A stretch of 64,000 nucleotides of DNA, taken from the NCBI GenBank assembly GCA_942491735.1, contig CALOCN010000014.1, positions 2,728,001 to 2,792,000 of the forward strand, read 5' to 3'. Made by a program: the position numbers and the translations under genes. This DNA is from CALOCN01 sp942491735. GTDB lineage: Bacteria > Eisenbacteria > RBG-16-71-46 > JABDJR01. Positions 53,030 to 60,335 of the stretch are shown piece after piece (the stretch's first letter is position 1; each line of letters opens with the position of its first letter). Below the pieces are notes generated by a model, which was not told the DNA's origin, ran no database searches, and saw only the letters and a list, made by a program, of their open reading frames with translations.

Positions 53030-53641
53030 ATGCCACGCACGTGCCGAGCCCTTCTCGTCGCTGGCCTGCTGACCGTTTTTTCGGTCGGCGTAGCCGCGGC
53101 AAACATTCCGGATCCCGGACTGAGCGACGTTCCCAACGTGATTGCCACGCCGCTCGCATCCCTTTCCTATGTGGTAACGGTCAACGGCCCCCTTGGCCCC
53201 GTGGCCGGAGCCACGGTTGATCTCGTCTTCTCCGGTGCCGCCGATGCACTCGTTTGCTGGTGTGCAGGCACCTCGCATCCGGTCATCTCCGCGGTGACCA
53301 ACGCCGGCGGGCAGGCCACCTTCAACATTGCCGGCGGCGGTTGCGTGGATCCCGCGCGACTCGGCGGCACGGTGGTCGAGGTCTTTGCCGACGGAATCAA
53401 GCTCAGCGAGGTCGGTCTGGTCTCCCCTGACGCGGTGGACTCGGGCGGCGTGCTTCCCACCTCCGGGTGGGTCGTCGGACCTCCCTGCTCGGTGGGCCTC
53501 TCCGACGCCACGTTCCACACCGGCCCCATTTCCAGCGGGGTCTACGAGTTCTGCACCGACGTCGATTCCGATGGCGTGGTCGCGCTGGCCGACGCAGTGC
53601 TTCTCACGGCTCCCATCACGGTCGGCGAGACCTGCCCCTAG
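53030..53641 (+). CDS. Cysteine-rich secreted protein with EF-hand/dockerin-like tail, paralogue 2 of 4
   Basis: A 203-residue protein. Signal peptide MPRTCRALLVAGLLTVFSVG, then NIPDPGLSDVPNVIAT. The same conserved points appear: LVCWCAGTSHPVI, IAGGGCVDPA, PPCSVGLSDATFHTGPISSG and EFCTDVDSDGVVALADAVLL. ATG 53030 is supported by GGAGG 9 bases upstream; the frame open from 52739 is a chance extension. Among the four it is nearest to paralogue 1 in sequence (SDATxHTGPISSG, IKLSEVGxVSPDAVD). Confidence 0.83.
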   Translation: MPRTCRALLVAGLLTVFSVGVAAANIPDPGLSDVPNVIATPLASLSYVVTVNGPLGPVAGATVDLVFSGAADALVCWCAGTSHPVISAVTNAGGQATFNIAGGGCVDPARLGGTVVEVFADGIKLSEVGLVSPDAVDSGGVLPTSGWVVGPPCSVGLSDATFHTGPISSGVYEFCTDVDSDGVVALADAVLLTAPITVGETCP

Positions 53642-53677
53642 TTCCCTTTCGTGGGTCCTTGCGGACCCAAGGCTCTC

Positions 53678-53720
53678 GAACGCCCGGTTCGGCTCGTGCC
53701 GAGCCGGGCGTTCCCTTTTT
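53678..53720 (+). terminator. Rho-independent terminator between paralogues 2 and 3
   Basis: GAACGCCCGG (53678-53687) pairs with CCGGGCGTTC (53704-53713), with an inner stem CGGC/GCCG, and is followed by CCTTTTT. It ends the transcript of paralogues 1-2 at least in part, so paralogues 3 and 4 probably depend on read-through or on another promoter. Confidence 0.85.
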
Positions 53721-53744
53721 GCTACGCATCAGGAGTTTCGCATC

Positions 53745-54359
53745 ATGGGCCGCCGAACCGCCTCCCTGCTTGTACTGCTGGCCGTGGCCAGCGCCTCCCC
53801 GTCCCGGGCCAACATTCCCAATCCGGGCCTGAGCACGATCCCCAATGTCCTGATCTCCGTCGACGGCACGCTGTCCTACACGGTGTCCATCCAGGGGCAA
53901 CTGGGCCCGGTCAACCAGGGAACGGTGGAGCTCGTCTTCTCCGCCGAGGCCGACGGACTCCTGTGCTGGTGCGTGGGCCAGACCCGGGGCACCCTGAGCG
54001 CGCTCACCGACCCCAGTGGGACAGCCACCTTCCTCATCGCGGGGGGCGGTTGCCTGGAGCCCTCCCAGACCGCCTCGGGGGTGGTTTGCGAGGTCTTCGT
54101 CAACGGGTTCAAGATGGCCGAGGTCGGCGTGGTCGGCCCGGATGCGGTCGACAGCGGGGGAAGGCTTCCCACCGAAGGCTGGACTCCCGGATCGTCTTGC
54201 GTCGTGGGTTTGGCGGATGCTACGTTCCATTCGGGTCCGATCAGTTCGGGCAGCTATTCGTATTGTTCCGATCTCAACTCGGACGGTGCCGTCGGACTCC
54301 AGGATGGCGTCCTCCTCACGGATCCCATCACCCGCGGCGACACCTGCCCGCGGCAGTAG
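53745..54359 (+). CDS. Cysteine-rich secreted protein with EF-hand/dockerin-like tail, paralogue 3 of 4
   Basis: A 204-residue protein. Signal peptide MGRRTASLLVLLAVASASPS, mature start ANIPNPGLSTIPNVLIS. Conserved points are LLCWCVGQTRGTL, IAGGGCLEPSQ, GSSCVVGLADATFHSGPISS and SYCSDLNSDGAVGLQDGVLL. AGGAG lies 10 bases before the ATG. It pairs with paralogue 4 in its FKMAEVGVVG segment where copies 1 and 2 have IKLSEVGxVS, so the array arose by at least two rounds of duplication. Confidence 0.83.
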   Translation: MGRRTASLLVLLAVASASPSRANIPNPGLSTIPNVLISVDGTLSYTVSIQGQLGPVNQGTVELVFSAEADGLLCWCVGQTRGTLSALTDPSGTATFLIAGGGCLEPSQTASGVVCEVFVNGFKMAEVGVVGPDAVDSGGRLPTEGWTPGSSCVVGLADATFHSGPISSGSYSYCSDLNSDGAVGLQDGVLLTDPITRGDTCPRQ

Positions 54360-54387
54360 CGCACCTCTGCTCTCGAGGAGAATCATC

Positions 54388-55005
54388 ATGGGTCGCAGCG
54401 CCGGTTCCTTCCCCGTTCTCCTGGCCCTCCTGTGGGGTTCGTCGGCCCTGGCCAACATCCCGGATCCCGGGTTGAGCACCATCCCTACCGTGGTGGTCTC
54501 CCCCTCCGGCACGCTCGACTACTCGGTGAACATCGTCGGCCAGTTGGGCCCCATGAATACCGCGACGGTCGAGTTGATCTGGTCCGCCGAGGCGGATTCC
54601 CTCATGTGCTGGTGCACGGGCGAGAACCATCCCCTGATCACCAGCACCACCGATCCGTCCGGGACGGCCGTGTTCAACATCGCGGCCGGCGGTTGTCTCG
54701 ACCCCTCCCTGCTCAGCGGGGGAATCGCGGTCGAGGTGTTTGCCAACGGGTTCAAGATGGCCGAGGTCGGGGTGGTCAGTTCCGACCTGGTGGACGGTTC
54801 GGGAATACGGGCAACCCAGGGGTGGAACCCGGCCGGCTCCTGTGCGGTGGGGCTCTCGGATGCCAGCGCGCACACGAATGCATTCGCCACGGGGATCTAT
54901 GACTTCTGCAGCGACATCAACTCGGACCTCACGGTCAGCCTGGACGACGCGGTGATCCTCACCCAACCCATCACGGACGGCTTGAGCTGTCCCCAGGCTC
55001 CCTAG
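54388..55005 (+). CDS. Cysteine-rich secreted protein with EF-hand/dockerin-like tail, paralogue 4 of 4
   Basis: A 205-residue protein. Signal peptide MGRSAGSFPVLLALLWGSSA, mature start NIPDPGLSTIPTVVVSP. Conserved points: SLMCWCTGENHPLI, IAAGGCLDPSL, AGSCAVGLSDASAHTNAFAT and DFCSDINSDLTVSLDDAVIL. GAGGAG sits 7 bases before ATG. The calcium-type loop has lost the central Gly (NSDLT in place of DSDGA), so this copy may bind calcium less well. Its last 35 bases overlap the end of the convergent rarA gene. Confidence 0.83.
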   Translation: MGRSAGSFPVLLALLWGSSALANIPDPGLSTIPTVVVSPSGTLDYSVNIVGQLGPMNTATVELIWSAEADSLMCWCTGENHPLITSTTDPSGTAVFNIAAGGCLDPSLLSGGIAVEVFANGFKMAEVGVVSSDLVDGSGIRATQGWNPAGSCAVGLSDASAHTNAFATGIYDFCSDINSDLTVSLDDAVILTQPITDGLSCPQAP

Positions 55006-56350
55006 GCTCCCCCTCCCCGGCGTCCTCGCCCGCCTTCGCGGCACGCTCGAGCCGCTGCAGCCGCTCGGCCAGGACGCTCTCGAATCCCCGGTCGGTGGGT
55101 TCGTAGAAGACCGCTCCGGCAAGCCCATCCGGGAGCCCACGCTGCCCCGTGAACCCCGCCGGCGAGTCGTGCTCGTACCGATACCCTTTTCCGTACCCCA
55201 ACTCCTTCATGAGCCGGGTCGGCGCGTTGCGGAATACCAGCGGTACCGGAAGGCTTCCGGTCCGCTCGATGGCCTCCTTGATCCGCGACTCCGCGACGGT
55301 GACCCGGTTGCTCTTGGGCGCGAGGGCCAGGTAGAGCGCGGCCTGCACCAGGGCCGCATCCCCCTCGGGGCGCCCCAGGAAATGGACCGCGGCCTGCGCC
55401 GCCATGACCCGGCCCAAGGCATCCGGATCCGCCAGCCCCACGTCTTCCACCGCGATCCGCACCAACCGCCGCGCGATGGTGAGGGGGTCCTCGCCCGCGG
55501 CCAGCATGCGGGTGCACCAGTACGCCGAGGCCTGGGCATCGCTTGCCCGCACCGACTTCTGCAGGGCGGAGATCTGGTCGAAATGGGCGTCGGTGCGGTC
55601 ATAGCGAAGCGCCGCCGACTGCAGGGCCTCACGCAGATGGTCGAGGGTAAGCGTGGCCCCGGCTTTGGCGTCTGTTCGCGCCGCCAGCATGGCCGCGGTC
55701 TCCAGGGTGTTGAGAAGCCGTCGTGCATCCCCGTCCGCGGCCTGGACCAGGGCGGCCATCACGTCGGGCGGACAGGCCGGCGGGCTGGGGAGCCCCCGTT
55801 CCGGGTCCGCGAGGGCCCGGGAGGCCAGCGTGGTGAGATCGGCTTCCTCCAGGGCCCGCAGCGTCACCACCCGGCACCGGCTCAGAAGCGCGGCGTTGAC
55901 CTCGAAGGAAGGGTTCTCGGTGGTGGCGCCCAGCAGGGTGAATCGACCCGACTCCACGTGGGGCAACAGGGCATCCTGTTGCGCCTTGTTGAACCGGTGG
56001 ATCTCATCCAGGAAGAGCACCGTGCGTCGCCCGCTCCTCGCGGAGCGACCCGCCTGATCCACCGCCTCCCGCACCTGCTTCACCCCCGCGGTCACCGCCG
56101 AAAGCGCGATGAGTTCCGCGTCGACGGCCCGGGCGAGGAGCCGGGCGAGCGTGGTCTTCCCGGTGCCGGGCGGCCCCCAGAAGATCAATGAGGGCAGCCG
56201 TTCGCCCGGGCCCAGCGCGCCGAACAACCGACCGGTCCCCATCAGATGGGGTTGCCCCACCACTTCGTCCAACGTGCGGGGTCGCAGACGTTCGGCGAGC
56301 GGGGCGCCGGGAGGCGGCGCATCCGTATCGGGAAACAGATCGAAGGTCAT
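54971..56350 (-). CDS. rarA: Replication-associated recombination protein A (RarA/MgsA)
   Basis: A 459-residue AAA+ ATPase. PLAERLRPRTLDEVVGQPHL is the family opening; Walker A is GPPGTGKTT, Walker B LFLDEIHRFNKAQQDALLP, sensor 1 GATTENPSFEVNAALLSRCR. The C-terminal MgsA region (FRNAPTRLMKELGYGKGYRY) is complete. RarA acts on stalled replication forks and interacts with SSB and the clamp loader. The gene overlaps the end of the uvrA-like gene's start by 4 bases (56347-56350), which suggests a DNA-repair operon. Its 3' end overlaps the convergent paralogue 4. Confidence 0.96.
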   Translation of the reverse strand: MTFDLFPDTDAPPPGAPLAERLRPRTLDEVVGQPHLMGTGRLFGALGPGERLPSLIFWGPPGTGKTTLARLLARAVDAELIALSAVTAGVKQVREAVDQAGRSARSGRRTVLFLDEIHRFNKAQQDALLPHVESGRFTLLGATTENPSFEVNAALLSRCRVVTLRALEEADLTTLASRALADPERGLPSPPACPPDVMAALVQAADGDARRLLNTLETAAMLAARTDAKAGATLTLDHLREALQSAALRYDRTDAHFDQISALQKSVRASDAQASAYWCTRMLAAGEDPLTIARRLVRIAVEDVGLADPDALGRVMAAQAAVHFLGRPEGDAALVQAALYLALAPKSNRVTVAESRIKEAIERTGSLPVPLVFRNAPTRLMKELGYGKGYRYEHDSPAGFTGQRGLPDGLAGAVFYEPTDRGFESVLAERLQRLERAAKAGEDAGEGEPREPGDSSSRP

Positions 56351-59127
56351 CCTGGAACTCCCGCCGGGGTGGGCCTCGGGACAAGCCGGGATCGCAGATA
56401 GGGAGCGGTGTGCGACGCGCGCACGGCCACGATCTGTTCGGGGGTTCCCTGGGCCACCACGCGGCCTCCCAGCACCCCGCCCTCGGGACCCAGTTCCACC
56501 AGCCAGTCGCAGGTCGCCAGCACATCCACGTCATGCTCGATCACCAGCACGGAGTTTCCGGCCGCGATCAGCTCGTCGAACAGGGTGAGGAGACGCCCGA
56601 CCTCGGACCCGTGAAGACCGACGGTGGGCTCGTCGAGGATGAACAGCCGTCCGCGCCGTGCCCCCACCAGTTCACGAACCAGCTTGAGACGCTGGGCCTC
56701 CCCGCCGGAGAGGGTGAGGGCGGATCGGCCCAGCTCGAGGTAACCGAGCCCGACCCGGGAGAGCCAGTTCAGCGGACGGGCGACCGAGGGAACATCGTGG
56801 AAGTGGGCCAGCGCCCGGTCCACCGGAAGACGCAACACCGCGTCGATGCTCAGGCCGCGATAGGTGCAGCCCAACACTTCGGGATGAAAGCGTCCGCCGC
56901 CACAGGCTTCGCAAACCAGTCGGACATCGGCCATGAAGTCCATGTCGACCACGATTTCCCCGTCCCCGCGACACTCGGGGCAACGCCCCTCGGCGGTATT
57001 GAACGAGAACGCCCCCGGCCCCCGCCCGCGACGCCGCGCCTCGGGGGCCGCGGCGAACGCCTGCCGAATGCCGGTCCATGCCCCCACATAGCTGGCCGGG
57101 ATGGAGCGGGAGGACCGTCCGAGGGGACTCTGGTCCATGATGGCCACATCGGCAAGCGGTGCCTCGACGAGGAGGGTCCCCCGCTCCGGATCCCCGACCG
57201 GTCCGGAGCGCGCACGCGGTTTTCCCGCGCTCCCCCACCGGGCCAACAGCGGGACCAGGACCTCGCTCACCAACGTGCTCTTCCCGGAGCCGCTGACCCC
57301 ACAGACCCCCACCAGCACCCCGAAGGGGAGGTCCACGCTGATCCCACGCAGGTTGTGTCGACAGGCATCCCGCACTCGCAGCCAACCCCGGGGATCGCGG
57401 CGCCGGACAGCGAAGGGAGGGGGCGGCGCGGCCAGGAGTTTCGTGGTCGGGGACGACGGGCCGCCCAACCGGTCCACGGTGGGCCCGCAGTAGAGGATGT
57501 CTCCCCCCTCCCGTCCCGCGCCCGGCCCCACGTCCACCATCCAATCCGAGGCCCGCACCACCTGGTGGTCGTGTTCCACGACGACCACCGTGTTGCCAAG
57601 ATCCTTCAGGTCACGCAGGACACCGAGGAGCCGGCCGGTGTCCCGCGGATGCAGGCCGACCGTCGGCTCATCCAGGACGTAGAGGGCATCCACGAGACGC
57701 GCGCCCAACGCCTGCGCCAACTCGATGCGCTGCGTCTCCCCCCCCGAGAGGGTCCGGCTGGGGCGATCCAGCCCCAGATAGTCGAGCCCCACCCGACCCA
57801 GGATCTCCAGACGATGCCGGAGGTCCTCGAGCAGCCCCTGCACCGTTTCGGACGCGGAGAGGGACAGGGAGAGGCGGTCCAACGCTTCCCGCGCCTCTCC
57901 CACCGTGTCGGCGATCCACTCGGCGAAGCCGCGCTCCCCCACCCGGACGCGTCGGCCGGCCGGTCCCACGCGACTCTCCCCGCAGGCGGCACAGGGACGC
58001 GGGGTCTGGTAGCGCTTGACCAGGAACCGCGCCCCCGCCTTGTAGCGCTTGCGGGCCAGCTTCTCCAGGAATCCCAACGCCCCCGGGAACTTCCCCTCGC
58101 CATGGATCAGCACCTTCTGGTCCCGGGGAGACAGTTCTCCGAAGGGCACATCCCGCGGGATATCCCGGGTGACCGGCGAGGCGGCCAGCTTGCGCGCCAT
58201 GGTCCCCTTCCACTTGCCCGCCCACGGGGCGACCGCCCCTTCCTCCAGCGAACGCGTCCGGTCGGGGACGATCCGCTCCGGATCGAAGGTGAGCACGGCC
58301 CCGAACCCCTCGCACTCGGGGCAGGCCCCGACCGGGCTGTTGAACGAGAAGTGAAGCGGGTGGGGGTCCGGGTAACCGGTGCCGCAGGCGGAGCAATGGC
58401 GTCCCAGCCGGTAGGTTGCCCGCCGCTCTGCTCCCTCCACCCGCACCTGCCCCTCACCGGCCCGCAGCGCCGCCTCGACCGCTTCGGCCAGACGACCCCG
58501 GTCACCGGCCCGAACCCGGTCCTGGAGGACCCACCAGACCGGCGCGCGCCCGGGCGCGGACTCGAGGGGAAGGATCGTGTCTTCCGCGACCACCCGCAGG
58601 TATCCCTCGCTCCGCAACCGGTCCCGGGTGGCCGCGGCGCCCGACACCGGTCTGGGAAAGCTCACCCCCAGCCGGTCCTGGGCCTCGACCCAGTCGCCCA
58701 GGATGGCTTCGGGGGTCCAGCGGGGCACGACCGCGTCGCAATCATCACAGTGTACGGTGCCGATCCGGGCAAAGAGGAGCCGGAGATAGTCCGCCACTTC
58801 GGTCGCGGTTCCGACGGTGGATCGGGGGCCCGAGACGCCGGCCCGTTGCCGTACCGCGATCGCCGGGGCCAACCCCTCCGCGCGGTCCAGGTCGGGCCGG
58901 GGCAGTCGCTCCAGGAATCGGCGACTGTGCGCCGACATCCCCTCGAGAAAGCGTCGCTGCCCCTCGGCGTACAGGGTATCGAGAGCGAGGGAGGACTTCC
59001 CGGAGCCGCTGACCCCGGTCACCACGGTCAGGGCCCGGTGAGGCAGACGGACGGTTACGTTGCGGAGATTGTGCTCTCGAACCCCCTCCAGAACGATCCA
59101 TCGGGAAGGGCGATCGGCGTTGGGCAT
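56347..59127 (-). CDS. uvrA: UvrA-family excinuclease ATPase
   Basis: A 926-residue ABC-type ATPase with two nucleotide-binding halves. Walker A sites are GVSGSGKSSLALDTLYAEGQ and GVSGSGKSTLVSEVLVP; the ABC signatures are TLSGGETQRIELAQALG and TLSGGEAQRLKLVRELVG; Walker B sites end LDEPTVGLHPRD and LDEPTVGLHGSE. Cysteine motifs for zinc are present (HCSACGTGYPDPHPLHFSFN ... CPECEGFG; CPECRGDGEIVVDMDFMADV). UvrA scans DNA for helix-distorting damage with UvrB. The sequence has features of a diverged paralogue as much as of the main UvrA. No ribosome site is seen; a TAGAAT box 7 bases before the ATG suggests a leaderless mRNA. Confidence 0.9.
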   Translation of the reverse strand: MPNADRPSRWIVLEGVREHNLRNVTVRLPHRALTVVTGVSGSGKSSLALDTLYAEGQRRFLEGMSAHSRRFLERLPRPDLDRAEGLAPAIAVRQRAGVSGPRSTVGTATEVADYLRLLFARIGTVHCDDCDAVVPRWTPEAILGDWVEAQDRLGVSFPRPVSGAAATRDRLRSEGYLRVVAEDTILPLESAPGRAPVWWVLQDRVRAGDRGRLAEAVEAALRAGEGQVRVEGAERRATYRLGRHCSACGTGYPDPHPLHFSFNSPVGACPECEGFGAVLTFDPERIVPDRTRSLEEGAVAPWAGKWKGTMARKLAASPVTRDIPRDVPFGELSPRDQKVLIHGEGKFPGALGFLEKLARKRYKAGARFLVKRYQTPRPCAACGESRVGPAGRRVRVGERGFAEWIADTVGEAREALDRLSLSLSASETVQGLLEDLRHRLEILGRVGLDYLGLDRPSRTLSGGETQRIELAQALGARLVDALYVLDEPTVGLHPRDTGRLLGVLRDLKDLGNTVVVVEHDHQVVRASDWMVDVGPGAGREGGDILYCGPTVDRLGGPSSPTTKLLAAPPPPFAVRRRDPRGWLRVRDACRHNLRGISVDLPFGVLVGVCGVSGSGKSTLVSEVLVPLLARWGSAGKPRARSGPVGDPERGTLLVEAPLADVAIMDQSPLGRSSRSIPASYVGAWTGIRQAFAAAPEARRRGRGPGAFSFNTAEGRCPECRGDGEIVVDMDFMADVRLVCEACGGGRFHPEVLGCTYRGLSIDAVLRLPVDRALAHFHDVPSVARPLNWLSRVGLGYLELGRSALTLSGGEAQRLKLVRELVGARRGRLFILDEPTVGLHGSEVGRLLTLFDELIAAGNSVLVIEHDVDVLATCDWLVELGPEGGVLGGRVVAQGTPEQIVAVRASHTAPYLRSRLVPRPTPAGVPG

Positions 59128-59133
59128 GGGCTC

Positions 59134-59139
59134 ATTCTA
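59134..59139 (-). promoter_or_regulatory. -10 box placed for a leaderless uvrA mRNA
   Basis: TAGAAT on the minus strand ends 6 bases before the ATG at 59127, so transcription would begin at or next to the A of the start codon. The -35 region is weak. Confidence 0.35.
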
Positions 59140-59166
59140 GCCAAGACCGGAACAACGCGCAGGCAA

Positions 59167-59272
59167 ATGAAGAGGGGCCAGCGACGTAGGAGCAAAATGA
59201 AGAGGGGCCAGCGACGTAGGAGCAATGAAGAGGGGCCAGCCGCGAACTCGTGTTCGCAGACTGACCCCTCCA
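59167..59272. repeat. REP-like element: two full tandem copies, a partial third and a long hairpin
   Basis: A 28-30 base unit beginning ATGAAGAGGGGCCAGCGACG occurs at 59167 and 59197, and its first 16 bases again at 59225. The third copy leads into a hairpin: GAGGGGCCAG and GCGAAC on one arm (from about 59230) pair with GTTCGC and CTGACCCCTC on the other (to about 59270). Such GAGGGGYCAG palindromes resemble the repetitive extragenic elements mobilised by REP-associated transposases. The region 59128-59347 contains no gene. Confidence 0.65.
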
Positions 59273-59347
59273 GAGCGCATCCCCCCACAGAGGCAAGGAC
59301 CCAGCTCGGACCGCAAGGACCGGCCAGGAAGCTCTTGACCGATCCGC

Positions 59348-59662
59348 TTACCGCTTGGCCTTACGCTTGGCGGTCTTGCGCTTCGCGGTCTTCTTCTTGG
59401 CTGCCTTCTTCTTGGTCTTCCGCTTAGCAGTCTTCTTCTTGGCAGCCTTCTTCTTCGTCTTCCGCTTGGCGGTCTTCTTCTTGGCTGCCTTCTTCTTGGT
59501 CTTCCGCTTAGCGGTCTTCTTCTTGGCAGCCTTCTTCTTGGTCTTCCGCTTGGCGGTCTTCTTCTTGGCCGTCTTCTTCTTGGCCGTCTTCCGCTTGGCG
59601 GTCTTCTTCTTGGCTACCTTCCGCTTGGCAGTCTTCTTCTTGGTCGTCTTCTTCTTTGCCAT
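59348..59662 (-). CDS. Lysine-rich histone H1-like protein
   Basis: A 104-residue protein composed almost wholly of Lys, Ala, Thr and Arg in PAKK-like repeats (MAKKKTTKKKTAKRKVAKKK). Residues in the middle form four copies of AKRKTKKKAAKKKT. Histone H1-like, AlgP-like or HctB-like proteins of this sort bind DNA or RNA and compact the nucleoid in many FCB and chlamydia-related bacteria. ATG 59662 has GGTGA 8 bases upstream; a GTG at 59674 that overlaps the stop of the upstream gene is the other possibility. The codons for Lys are strongly biased to AAG. Confidence 0.85.
   Translation of the reverse strand: MAKKKTTKKKTAKRKVAKKKTAKRKTAKKKTAKKKTAKRKTKKKAAKKKTAKRKTKKKAAKKKTAKRKTKKKAAKKKTAKRKTKKKAAKKKTAKRKTAKRKAKR
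59387..59554 (-). repeat. Four tandem 42-bp repeats inside the histone-like gene
   Basis: Each unit encodes AKRKTKKKAAKKKT. The copies differ at a few third positions only, so copy number may vary between strains through slippage or unequal crossover. Confidence 0.85.
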
Positions 59663-59670
59663 AGACTTCT

Positions 59671-60072
59671 TCACCCCCCTCCTTGGGTTTGGGTCGAGGA
59701 TCCGTTCGAGGGATCCCCGATGAGCTCCGACACCGACCGCAGGATGCGATCGAGATCGAAGGGCTTGCGAACGTAATCGTCCACCTCAAGTTGTCGGGCC
59801 GCCTTGAGCACCTCGCGGTTGCCGAATGCGGTCACCAGGATCACCTTCGAAGTCACGCCGCGTTCGCGGACGTTGCGAAGCAGATCCATTCCGGTCATTT
59901 TCGGAAGCTTGTTGTCGAGGATGAGGAGGTCATACCCGGATTTGCCGAGCTTCTTCTCGGCACTCTCCGCAGTGTGAGTGACCGTCGTCTCGTAACCGGC
60001 CTCGGTGAGGGCGGTCTTGAGCGTTCGGGCCAACAGTCGTTCGTCCTCGACGATCAAAACGGACTTGGCCAC
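59671..60072 (-). CDS. Stand-alone response-regulator receiver protein
   Basis: A 133-residue CheY-like domain: SVLIVEDERLLARTLKTALT (acidic pocket), phosphoacceptor Asp53 in LLILDNKLPKMTG, Thr in LVTAFGNRE and Lys in YVRKPFDLDR. No output domain follows, only a short polar tail (GSSTQTQGGG). GTG at 60072 is the start. A near-consensus sigma54 promoter lies 32-47 bases upstream, behind an NtrC-type activator gene, so it is probably switched on by that activator. It overlaps the alternative GTG start of the histone-like gene, so the two may be made together. Confidence 0.9.
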   Translation of the reverse strand: MAKSVLIVEDERLLARTLKTALTEAGYETTVTHTAESAEKKLGKSGYDLLILDNKLPKMTGMDLLRNVRERGVTSKVILVTAFGNREVLKAARQLEVDDYVRKPFDLDRILRSVSELIGDPSNGSSTQTQGGG

Positions 60073-60103
60073 GACGATCCCCCAATCCTCCGGGGTTCCC
60101 TAA

Positions 60104-60119
60104 GGCAAGACACGGGCCA
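60104..60119 (-). promoter_or_regulatory. Near-consensus sigma54 (-24/-12) promoter
   Basis: On the minus strand the sequence reads TGGCCCGTGTCTTGCC, against the consensus TGGCACGNNNNTTGCW. GG and GC are at the correct -24 and -12 spacing, and only the A at the fifth position and the last base differ. Transcription would start near 60093, just before GGAGG at 60091-60087 and the GTG at 60072. Confidence 0.7.
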
Positions 60120-60133
60120 AAATCCAGGGGAAT

Positions 60134-60162
60134 CTTATAATTCGTTGTGCTGCAACCGTTAA
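60134..60162 (-). promoter_or_regulatory. Possible sigma70-type promoter upstream of the receiver gene
   Basis: On the minus strand TTAACG (60162-60157) and TATAAG (60139-60134) are spaced by 17 bases. It could supply basal transcription to the receiver gene in addition to the sigma54 promoter. Confidence 0.35.
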
Positions 60163-60202
60163 GGAGAGCGGTTGGCCGAGGGGTGGATCCGGGAACGGTT
60201 GC
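60152..60202. promoter_or_regulatory. Inverted repeat, candidate activator (enhancer) site
   Basis: GCAACCGTT at 60152-60160 and AACGGTTGC at 60194-60202 form a perfect 9-bp inverted repeat with a 33-base spacer, and a related GCGGTTGGC lies between at 60168-60176. They lie about 35 to 85 bases upstream of the sigma54 -24 element, where NtrC-type activators bind. Confidence 0.45.
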
Positions 60203-60335
60203 CCCGGAGCTGTAAGCGTCTAGATTCTTGATAGTTAGGACACCGAACCAGAATTTCAACAGCCCTAACCTTCATCAAATCAATCAGTTATGCTAGAACT
60301 GCCCAAAAAGTCGACACTGTCCAATTGTTTGGCAG

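Noticed and set aside
59167..59272. Short tandem repeats as a possible CRISPR array
   Set aside because: The units are directly abutting, with no spacers, and the region ends in a palindrome; there are no cas genes in the window.
56188..59427. A plus-strand ORF of 1079 codons opposite uvrA and rarA
   Set aside because: UvrA and RarA are unmistakable on the minus strand; this frame has no ribosome site and no recognisable domain.
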